From Arbacia lixula (taxonomy: Eukaryota; Echinodermata; Echinoidea; Arbacioida; Arbaciidae), in NCBI GenBank assembly GCA_963669155.1, contig OZ022589.1, positions 22,176,042 through 22,240,041 of the forward strand: 64,000 bases of DNA, written 5' to 3'. The position numbers and the translations under genes were made by a program. The notes under the pieces were generated by a model that saw only the letters and a program-made list of their open reading frames with translations, was not told the DNA's origin and searched no databases. This document shows, one piece after another, positions 51,801 through 61,600 of this stretch (the stretch's first letter is position 1; each line of letters starts with the position of its first letter).

Positions 51801-54042
51801 ACGAACGTGACACTTTGTTGGGTAAAATCCTGAGTCTGGAGCCCAGGTCGAAATTCCCATAGAAACCAGTAGAAAGCAGTAGAGCCCGTCTACTGGTTTC
51901 TACTGGTCCAGTAGAGTCTACTGGTCTGAAGAGGTCAGGAACTACGAAATCAAACCAGTAGAAACCAGTAGAAACCAGTAGAGTCTAATGTGTTGAAGAC
52001 CAGTAGAAACCAATAGAAACCAGTAAGATCTAATGGTTTGAGAAGGAGTGTGAAAAAAAACAAAGTCAAACCAGTAGAAACCATTACAGACCAGTGGATT
52101 CTAATGGTATTGAAGACCAGTAGAAACCAATAGAAACCAGTAGGATCTAATGGTTTGAAAAGGAGTGTAAAAAAAGTCAACAACAGTAGAAACCATTAGA
52201 GACCAGTGGATTCTAATGGTAGTGAAGACCAGTAGAAACCAATAGAAACCAGTGAGATCTAATGGTCGAGAAGGAGTGTGAAAAAAACAAAGTCAAACCA
52301 GTAGAAACCATTAGATACCAGTGGATTCTAATGGTATTGAAGACCAGTAGAAACCAATAGAAACCAGTGAGATCTGGTGGTTTGAGAAGGAGTGTGAAAA
52401 AAACAAAGTCAAACCAGTAGAAACCATTAGAGACCAGTGGATTCTAATGGTATTGAAGACCAGTAGAAACCAATAGAAACCAGTGAGATCTAGTGGTTTG
52501 CGAAGGAGTGTGAAAAAAAACAAAATCAAACCAGTAGAAACCATTAGAGACCAGTGGATTCTAATGGTATTGAAGACCAGTAGAAACCAATAGAAACCAG
52601 TGAGATCTATAGTGGTTTGAGAAGGAGTGTGAAAAAAACAAAGTCAAACCAGTAGAAACCATTAGAGACCAGTAGAGTCTAATGTGTTGAAGACCAGTAG
52701 AAACCAATAGAAACCAGTAAGATCTAATGGTTTGAGAAGGAGTGTGAAAAAAAACAAAGTCAAACTAGTAGAAACCATTACAGACCAGTGGATTCTAATG
52801 GTAATGGAGACCAGTAGAAACCAATAGAAGCCAATAGAAATAGAGATGCTCATGAATATTCATGCATGTATTTACGTGTCCTAATTTTGTACATTTAAAT
52901 AGATAACCTCCACCTAACCAGATAAAAGGAATTTTACCAAGTAATGATTTCAAGTTTAAACATAAAATAGTGAAAGTCACCTACTTAAGTGGAGACGATA
53001 ATGATAACAACAACAAAAATGATCTTCTTAAATGTAAGTTAGAGTAACCAATATCTTATGAACCTTATAACCGTACTGCTATATATATATGAAAGTCTGT
53101 GAAGGAAAGAGTAGGAATTAGGATAGGTATAGGATAGAATAGGAATAAATATAGGATAGGACAGGATTAGGTTAAACGATAAGGAAATATGCCATAATTC
53201 GGATCATCATATACTAAATTTAAATCGATATTTCATCAATATTTTTAATTTTAATTCCTATTGGTCTCCTGATGGCTCCAGTAGGTATTCTACTAGTTTC
53301 TACTGGTATTCTGATGGATCCAGGAGAAATTGCTACTGGTTTCTACTGGCCCTCTACTGGTATTTTTCTAATGGTTTCTACTGGAAATCATTTCACTTTC
53401 CATATTCAAACCTGTAGAAAATTTCCAGTAGAAACCAGTAGAGATTCTAATGGTTTTTCTCTACTGGTTTCTACTGGTTTTTCGTTCTGGGAGTCAACAT
53501 TGACATCTCTGTTCTCAACATAATTTGTTTTGATTATAGGGGTCATTGGTGGATCTCATTACCAACACACTGGAGGTGGTGCGAACTTTCTGTGCTTGCC
53601 GTTGGAGCCGATATACGATGCTGACTTCAGCATTGGTGGAGTTCAAGGTGGGTCGTTTGTGTACGGCGCGGAATACGAGATCAGCAGCGCCTACGCCAAT
53701 GAACCATGGAGCATGTCAAGACTACACGACAACGGACCCCCTTGTGCTGTGTGCCTCGCTCAGGGACGACCGACCGTGCTCATGGTTCCCGCTCGCAACG
53801 TGTGTCCGTCTCCTGATTGGACACTGGACTACCAGGGAAAGCTGATGTCGGATTACCACACTTATCAGCGCTCTGAGTACATCTGCGTGGACGACGATCC
53901 AGAAGTCATCCCGCGCACGAGCGGAAACGCCGACGGGGCCCTTTTGCACCCTGTGGAGGGTCGATGTATCCATAGAAACAGCCTCCCGTGTGGCCCGTAT
54001 ATAGACGGCTATGAGCTGACATGCGCAGTGTGTTCACAGTAG
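48699..54042 (+). CDS. Secreted short-chain collagen-like protein, copy 4 (chimeric)
   Basis: Exons 48699-48875, 49942-50194, 50729-50869, 53540-54042; 357 residues, open throughout. Its 5' leader and first part of exon 1 are of the copy 2/3 type ([20 protein letters not shown]), but exon 1 ends KYEALE as in copy 1, and introns 1 and 3 are nearly identical to copy 1. Exon 4 opens [19 protein letters not shown] as in copy 5. Exon 3 has one extra codon (HPGGSGSY) and Ser-Pro where others have Ala-Pro-type spacing (GSASPDTES). Intron 3 holds a 1,650-bp insertion. Confidence 0.88.
48876..49941 (+). other. Copy 4 intron 1 (type 1, as copy 1)
   Basis: Aligns almost base for base with 32001-33077; the main difference is a roughly 14-bp deletion near the 3' end. 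It keeps the single arm ATCGGACGATCCTTGAGAAC of the inverted pair seen around exon 1 of copy 1. Confidence 0.75.
49942..50194 (+). CDS. Copy 4 exon 2: heptads and collagen triplets
   Basis: [20 protein letters not shown]; identical to copy 1 except I-L-K versus I-V-K and silent changes. CATAAAG acceptor as in copy 1. Confidence 0.92.
50729..50869 (+). CDS. Copy 4 exon 3: Ser/Gly linker and TTCPDG
   Basis: 46 whole codons, one more Gly than other copies. Canonical splice sites. Confidence 0.9.
51230..51615 (+). mobile_element. CR1/L2-group LINE remnant in copy 4 intron 3
   Basis: Same internally deleted remnant as in copy 1, with the same replacement of the 3' end; evidence of common descent. 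Confidence 0.75.
51842..53491. mobile_element. 1,650-bp insertion made of CCAGTAGAAA repeats in copy 4 intron 3
   Basis: Interrupts GTCTGGAG-TCAACATTGAC, which is continuous in copies 1, 3 and 5. The ends are inverted: CCCAGGTCGAAA... and ...TTTTTCGTTCTGGG, both followed inward by CCAGTAGAAACCAGTAGA-type sequence. AG (perhaps GGAG) is repeated at the borders. Contains eight tandem units of 112-117 bp and an unrelated AT-rich centre (52850-53260). No coding capacity. Confidence 0.85.
51960..52840 (+). repeat. 112-117 bp tandem repeat, eight units
   Basis: GAAGACCAGTAGAAACCAAT recurs at 51995, 52112, 52224, 52339, 52455, 52572 and 52689, with a variant at 52806. Each unit has GAGAAGGAGTGTGAAAAAA and ACCAGTGGATTCTAATGGT. 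Confidence 0.95.
53540..54042 (+). CDS. Copy 4 exon 4: C-terminal domain
   Basis: 167 codons. Start as copy 5 ([23 protein letters not shown]), middle [26 protein letters not shown] as copies 1/3, [10 protein letters not shown] as copy 2. IHRNSLPC replaces IHGNSLPC. Confidence 0.93.
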
Positions 54043-54269
54043 TATTCCCAGCCAGTCATGTGCTCGATGGCCTCCCTATAAGTCTAACGGATAATATTAT
54101 GGTTGCTAGTGTTATCTGGCAATAGTTGAATCCTACCAATGCCAACTAACGTCTAAGTGCTACGCAGGTGTATTACTTAATATCTCACAATAATCTATCA
54201 CTTGAATAATTGATAACAATATGATGTGTAGTATCTTACTTTAATCGGGTGTACCCCTCTCAGAACCGA

Positions 54270-55130
54270 CTACTAATTTACATTATATTCCACATACTAA
54301 GAATGTAGCTATATGATTGGTCAAGAGTTGATCACGTGATGAGGCGTAGTTTTTCCTATCACATCACCTGAGAATAAAAGTTCGTTACACTCTAGGTGAT
54401 AGTACTTTTTGGTTTCGCTGATCTCTTCACTCCTCACAGTCCTAATGCATGATTAATATTTTGAGTACGCGCTAAATAGAAGTGCGTTACACTCGGATTA
54501 TCAGTTTTAGCTCGAAGCAGACGACGCCGCTGCACCGCGCGCGTACGTACAAAGCAGTGCAAGCCTTCCATCTATGCATTACCCCCACACAGTATTTCAC
54601 CAAAGCAAGTGTGCAATTCTCTACCATCTCGTACCAAAATTGACCTAGAATTTCACTTTATCTGCATTTTATTAGAATTATGAAGGGTATTCTCGGAGGA
54701 TCTATGTTCTCACCGATACCGCACAGGTAAGCGAATTTCGATTACTTCTTGCTTTTCCGTCAAAATCTTACGAATTAGCGTCACTATGTCATAGTGTTCG
54801 TTGGAATTTGTAGAGTCTATATCACAACGTGCACAAAATCAATTTGCTTCCGGGTTTCGGAGCGTCGCGTGAATATGAAACCAAAATGTACGATCATGTA
54901 GCCGCACCGACCTTTTGTACGTTAAGTTGTCATTTATTTCATAGATTGTTGGTATCAGATGTGGAATATGAAGCAAATAATCAACTTTTGGTTTCAGGCA
55001 ATGAGACGAACTATCACTTCCTCGGCGATCTGAATGTATACGCTATCTTGGAAAGATAGCTACATCCAGATCGCCTCGGAAGTGATAGTTCGTCCCATTA
55101 CCTTCCCCGACGTTGATTATTTGCTTACTA
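54270..55130 (+). repeat. Dispersed repeat C, copy 2 with a 40-bp-arm hairpin
   Basis: Matches 27.20-27.55 kb with about 500 bp extra in the middle. At 55008-55097 GACGAACTATCACTTCCTCG and following bases are matched inverted across a short loop. Confidence 0.75.
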
Positions 55131-55344
55131 TTTATTGCCTTTGCATGGAATTACGGGAGTTAAAGAATCTTTTTATTTTTTTCAAAACCAGATTCTGCAC
55201 ATGCAATATGAAATGAGCTGCAAGTGCATTATATTGCTCTTGTTTGAGAAATTTCAAACTTTTCACTGACGTACGTATATCATACAAATACAGGATACAA
55301 ATATTTCATGATCATAATTATGGAATATTTTAGCTCACGAGGTA

Positions 55345-55390
55345 AAGTGGATGGCGTGGGGTACTATTTAGCACCCCACGCCCTCCACTT
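55345..55390. repeat. 18-bp-arm hairpin, head-to-head element ends
   Basis: AAGTGGATGGCGTGGGGT and its near-exact inverse around a 10-bp loop. The right half continues into sequence shared (inverted) with 28.2-28.6 kb. Confidence 0.7.
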
Positions 55391-56454
55391 CACCAATGGG
55401 ACCAATAGATTCCACAAAGATCTCGAATAAGTATTTGTTTCATATCCTTCATTAATTGATATATTCTTCGTTGATCAATTATTGGAATCTAATAATGGAC
55501 ACTGTTGTAGTGTCCGTGCTCTAAACCTCTAGAACGTTAGATATAATTACGGAAAAGCCATTCATTTGTTTTTGTTTGCCTGTGGCTTGCTCAAACTAAA
55601 AGAAATTCAAATTGTGCCTCGGCCGCAACACCGCGGGAGTTCCCCGACCATGGCATGAGCAGATTTCGACCGTACGTTATTGTATACGTGAGTATTAATC
55701 CTGTTTTATATTCAAGTAAGTGGGGAGTGTCCCGCGATGCGTTCTTGAGTCTTTTTAAACAAGATCGATTAGAATAAACGCTAGCCTGTTATAGCGATCA
55801 CATTCGATAGCTGTATATAGATAGGAGAAGCACGCACTCGACAGGGTGGCCGACTAATTAAAGTCACCATTCAGCTATACGTGTGTCACATTGTCATCAT
55901 TATCCACGTATCAAGGGAAACCTTGCAACGGAAACACAGAGATAAGAAGGGGGTGACAAAGTTGAAGGATGGGAGGAAAGCGAAGACAGGGGAGAGAGAG
56001 ATAGTCTTGAGTGTGTAAGAGAGATAGAGAGTCAGTGAGACAGAGATTTTGCTGAGTTAGATTCTATTTTTTTTTACATCGTGATAAATGATATTTTGTC
56101 ACAAACAATTATGCTGATTTACACATTTTTCAGCTAAATATAATACAATATCATGAATTTCATCTTTCCCAAAATGTTCTTTTCACCACCATCTGCACTA
56201 ATGGTGCATATAATTTTCACAACGAAGATATCTTTTTACAGATTGCGTGAGCAACGAGTTTAAGCGCATGTTAAGAGGAACCAACGAACTATTTATAACG
56301 GATGTTTTTGCAAGTTCTTAGGCTTGATAACAGGATGTTTGCAGATAATATTGCAGCTAAATGCACGGCTCACATTTCAAAATCGCAGATCACTGCTTGG
56401 TTCTGGCCGCTTCTCTGGAAACGCTCGATGCTCAGAAAACACACACATATCGCG

Positions 56455-57151
56455 CTATAGAGTGTAATTGTCAAGACAACTGGTTCTGAACTATGCGGGT
56501 ATAGAGCAAGCAGCGGTGATCACAACAGGCACTGTAACGGTATTGTAACTAGGAGTGCCCGACACTAGCCCGATAAACAATATCGGACCGGCAAACCTCT
56601 CACTGGAGTGATTTTGTGTAGAACCAGTTGTCTTAACAACGTGTCCATATGACGACACCACTTCAGTAGTTTATAGAGTATACCGAAGTCGTGTCGTCAT
56701 ATGAGCATGTTGTCCAGACAACTGGTTCTAAACAAAATCACCTTACCGGTCCGATATTGTCTAGGGGGCTAGCGTCGGGCACTTCCAATAGACCAGTTCG
56801 TAGTTACAATCCACTGAATGAATATTACTAGACTGCAGACTGGAATATGTTCGTTAAGCTCTGTTGGATGATGGATGTAAATACATTTTCATTGAGCCCG
56901 GAACAACAATAGAAGCAGGTGCGCATGGTGAAATGTCCTTTCACTACTTTCTCAGCGCTGAATAGCTGTATCATATGCATGATAATGACAGAAAGGTGGT
57001 TGAATTTTCATTTTAATCTGTGAGTTGTACGACTGACCCGGGGTCCCGCTGTGATCACCGCTCCTTGCTCTACCTGCATAGTTTACAACCAGTTGTCCCG
57101 ACAATTATGCTCAAATGACGTCACACTTCGGTACTCTATATGCACAATTAA
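56455..57151. mobile_element. Cluster of MITE family A
   Basis: Two inverted copies abut at about 56690 (GTAATTGTCAAGACAACTGG, CAGCGGTGATCACAACAGG, CCCGACACTAGCCCGAT, then reversed GACAACTGGTTCTAAAC and GATATTGTCTAGG). A third part at 57030-57151 runs in reverse to the TATAGAGTACCGAAGTG-type end. Confidence 0.72.
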
Positions 57152-57847
57152 CTCCGCCCGAAAAGAATAGCCCATGAGCGTTACAACCACTAACATTCTG
57201 TGAACGATGATGACCTGCAGATTACGCTTTTGTGACGTACGCCTAAGATATGAATAATGCATAACTTCGTTTGCTAGCTGAACACTGCATCCAACACTCG
57301 TAAATCGATTAGCAACAGCCATTGCAGTGTCATTAATCATTCATGATGCTTTTGGAAGAAAAGACATTGTATGTTGACATGTGTAATGCACAATGGACAT
57401 TGTTGTGTTATAAATGAATTATCTCATTCACACAAATCTTAACATATTTTCTTACTCCGAAAGTAGTTAGTATTGTTACTTTGGATAAGCATTGATTTGA
57501 TTACAATTAATGCCGAAATGAAAAAGGCCTAATCCACATATGGCACTATCCAATGCAGTTTTGTTATCATATTTGTTCAAGTAATGCAAATTCCATAATG
57601 ATGTATATTTGTCACTAAACTGTAGATGTTATTTACTTGCATTTTTTTTATAGGCTCCCCCCACATTGTTATATGTTATCAATTTTCTGCTATCGAAGTG
57701 TACAAGCAGTCATCTAATGTTTGTTTTCTACATGCATTGTATTTACCTTGTTAATGTCCCTCTTTATTTATTTATCTGTATATGCATGTGGACGAATCAT
57801 TTCATGTATTTGTACGTTGTATGTTTATGTTTATATGTGGAAATAAA

Positions 57848-57888
57848 ATTCAATTCAATTCAATTCAATTCAATTCAATTCAATTCAG
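57848..57888. repeat. (AATTC)n microsatellite
   Basis: About eight AATTC units directly after an AATAAAA. Confidence 0.93.
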
Positions 57889-58389
57889 TTTATGTAAACC
57901 ATTTTGTGCTAAATGTCAAAATGTCAAAACAGGCCCCCTGGTAGAACAGTGTTTATTATAACCTCTCAAGAAGATAGCCTGGGTAAATAATACTAATAAA
58001 CAAATTATACGCCCGTTGCGATTTAATGTAACAAAATTACTTTGAAGTACATGTAGTAAACAATCATTACAAAAATACAAAGCCCTGATTTACTTTGACT
58101 TCAGCGTTCAGAGATGAGAAGGTCCGCCGGTCAATATGTGAGCGGAATTGATGTTCCATTATGGTTCCCCTGATATTTTCGGGGGAAACTGCAAAATAAG
58201 TTGGGGAATATAAGTGCGCGCGTGCTGCAAAAAGACAGTAAGGGCCTAGGTTGTGGGTGTATAGTGCGTAATGTGTGAATTGTGCAGTGCGTACGATCGA
58301 ATGTACGAGCCATAGAGTTATATAAACCTAATGGTACGAGCTCAGTCCACGCACTGGGCATACTGCAAAGCTGGTAGGAGTGATCAGGA

Positions 58390-58401
58390 TCGACTTTTCA
58401 T
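58390..58401 (+). promoter_or_regulatory. Conserved upstream 12-mer, copy 5
   Basis: TCGACTTTTCAT, 54 bp before the ATG; upstream of it this copy differs completely from copies 2-4. Confidence 0.45.
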
Positions 58402-58455
58402 GAGTGTCAATCCAAAAAAACAAATTGACACTTTGTTGTTTTTAGTTTTCTTAAA

Positions 58456-58647
58456 ATGGATAACTTGTTGAGATCATCCGTAGTTCTAGTCATGCTTTCT
58501 TCGACACTCATGTGTCAGTGCTCTTCTGCCATGCTTCAATTGGCCAATGATATCAACGGTGTGCATAAAGCCGACGATGTCAACAACGAACATGGACTTC
58601 ACCGAAGTCGCGTGACGGTCGAAGACGATAAATACCAGAGGATTGAG
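58456..58647 (+). CDS. Copy 5 exon 1: signal peptide and acidic linker
   Basis: 64 codons ending VEDDKYQRIE; cleavage expected after QCSSA. Leader TTTTCTTAAAATGG. Confidence 0.87.
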
Positions 58648-61600
58648 GTGAGCTGAAAGCGGGGTGTTGGCAGAGAATTTAAAAGGAATTCATGACGAGG
58701 CTGTAAGTCATGCTTCTGTGTTTTTCATTAGTTGATGCATGAAGCACCACCACAAAAAAGCTGTATAGGGTTGATTATATAACATATATATATGATTATA
58801 TAACATATATAATTAGTAATTATAAAGTTGGTATGTTGCTAAAATGGCTATTGCAATTTTGAACCACCTGTCTGGATGGGAGTCTACTCATATATGAAGA
58901 TCTGAGCATAAGCCACAACCTCCCCCACCCCCCCTTCCACGCTCTGTTGTCGTGTTCAGTCACGCATGCAAAGATCCAAATAAAAATGGTACTGGAATAT
59001 GCTGGGAGGATCACTCTATCAGGATCATAATCTTATGATAAAATGTTCATATTTCAAACAAGACAACTTTAAACAATTGGGACTTTTTTGTCTCGCTGTG
59101 TAGTATCATTTTACAATGATGCTTAGCATTTGATTAGATGTCAACATGTCATGTCATCTTGAAGCACGTACGAATTTCAATGAATGCCACCAAGTAATAA
59201 ACCGTGTCAGTTTGCTGTATTTCATCCATTCAAATTGGTCATTCGTTTGCTTGGGAAGATCATTTTCGTCTTATGTATATTTAAAACTAATTTATTATTG
59301 TACAACCAATATGAAATTTAATGCTAAATATGTTACTCATTGCGGATAAATGGCTACTGATAAGCGTTTACCTTACATTGCGAGACAAACGATTATCAGT
59401 AGCCAATATGAAATTTGTTTCACATTGATGAATACATATTTTCACTTATCCACCCACGCCATTATCACGCGTGACTCAAGTTGTATCCTCACTAAAACAA
59501 AATATACTGTAATTCATTGCGAGAAACCCTTCGCAAATGTTTCTTATTCAATTACGGTCATGAAAAAATTGAACAATCTATTTTAAACACATTTCAATAT
59601 GTAAAATGTAAGATAAAGCATGGCCCTTAGGCGTATCCAGGAATTTTGTTAAACAGGGGGCTCCTGGATAATAAGCTATGCATGTGTGTGTGACAGTGTG
59701 TTGGGGGGGGGGGGGGGAGGGTCGACTATTGGCCCAGATAATTAGCTTAAGTGAGTACGAATCTCTTAATTAGGATAGGAAAGGAATAGATGCTTTTGAG
59801 ATGGTGCTACGAAAGGCTTCTGAGCAGAGCCATCTATAAACAGAGTTTGGCCAACTCGGCTTCAATAGGCCACAACATGGTGCGTGTTGCTTTGTTGGGA
59901 AAGCGAATAACGAAAGAATATGCGCCATGTTATAACCTTATCCTTATTATAACCTCCTTGGCTAAACTCTGTATATAGATGGTCTGCTTGTAAGGGCCTC
60001 ATGGAAAGAAACAAAGAGCAAATGAATGGGTCCTCGATAAAATCGGTACAAAGATAACTAGTGGCGAATTTAGGGGGGGGGGGGGCATCCGGCCCGTGCC
60101 CCCCCCCCCCCTCCCCCTTTTGGAAGTGATTTTTTTTTTTAGTCATCAGCCTCCGCGAAAGAAGTGAGGACGTTTTTCTAAATGAGCCCCCCCCCCCCCC
60201 CCCCCTTCCCAAAATCTTGGATCCGTTCCTGAAGGTAACCATTAGAAGGAAGTTTATGGGGAGGGGAAATGGGACACTATGACTTTTGCCACGGGATGGA
60301 AAGACAGAGATATTGCAGGGAGCATTTGAAGGAAGAACTAGACCGTTGACCTTTATCTTGGACTGATGATAGAGATGAAGAGACTGTCAAGAGGATGGAT
60401 GATAGGTGTAACCCACTTGGCAGAGAACAGAGTACAGAGTTGGATGGTGTGCTCTTGTGAATACCACAGCAGCGCTCTGAAGCGCCACTTCATGATGATG
60501 GAGATGATTACATTTCATCCACAACCTGAATTCTAACAATCTGTTGTCATTGCCACCGTGATTGGAAGAAACGATTTAACTTTTTCTTTATTACTGTCAC
60601 ATGAAGTCTGAACTTGCAGATTTGAAGCAGCAGTTCGAGTTCCTGAAGGACGCCCTCAGTGCTCTAGAACCCGCACCACTAGAGCCTCGGGGTCAACGAA
60701 CTCCTAGGAGCGCCACGACGTCTGGTTACTTCGGCAGTGTTCACTCTAGCTTGTATGGCAACTGCACGTGCCGAGGGGAGCCCGGTCCAATGGGACTCCC
60801 GGGCCTGCCCGGTCGGGACGGCCGAGACGGCAGGGATGCACCCATGCCATGTTCACAAGGTAGGCCGTCCATTTCTTCGCTGGATGCATAATGCAAAGAA
60901 TATCGGCATCGCATGCACAACGAAGTAAGGAACGGTCGAACAAAATCTAAATATATTAGGACTTTGAGAAGAAAATGAAGAGAAATCTTGACTTGATGTT
61001 GATCTCCGTCATGCATAATAGCCTAAAAATAAACCCAAGAAGGAAACATACATATAGCTTTTGTGAGTTATTCAATTCAGATCTTTAATCAGTAGAGTGA
61101 TTCACAACGTTAACGATATTCAATCGAACGGATTGTATAATACATGGTAAGTAGAAATCTTTGTACGTCACGATATGACCTATAGCTGCGAGTATAGTAT
61201 ATTCCTGTTACCTATAAAGCGACATATGACACATTGATGATAGTGGTTTTGATAAAGAGTAACAAGAGGTAACTCAGCTAGATTGCGAGCTATTATAACT
61301 CAGTCCCGAACCCTTAACAAGCATACTATGCCACCCCATCCCCCGTTTATAACGCTGTACACCCTTTCTCTCTTTCTAACTAACTTTTATTTTCCATCAA
61401 TTGTCAGGATCAGCTGCCCCCTACACAGAGAGTTCAGGAGGCTCTGGAGGCAGTACGACATCAGGGACGCCACACTCTGGCAGCGGGTCCTACGTCAGGT
61501 GGGGTCGAACCACCTGCCCCGATGGGAGTCTACTCGTATATGAAGGTCTGTATATCCCTCGGTCTATGGGTATATGGTCACCCGGCCCCATTTGACTTGA

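Larger units (their letters stand above)
54043..58455 (+). other. Spacer after copy 4, rich in inserted elements
   Basis: Array spacer at 54043-54260, repeat C at 54270-55130, array spacer again near 55190-55290 and 55660-55760, a cluster of MITE family A at 56455-57151, an AATTC microsatellite at 57848-57888, then the copy 5 leader. Near 56365 a stretch resembles the copy 1 upstream region (GCACGGCTC, GATCACTG). No gene seen. Confidence 0.65.

Noticed and set aside
51960-52840. CRISPR-like array of regular repeats
   Set aside because: Eukaryotic context, units tandem and contiguous without unique spacers.
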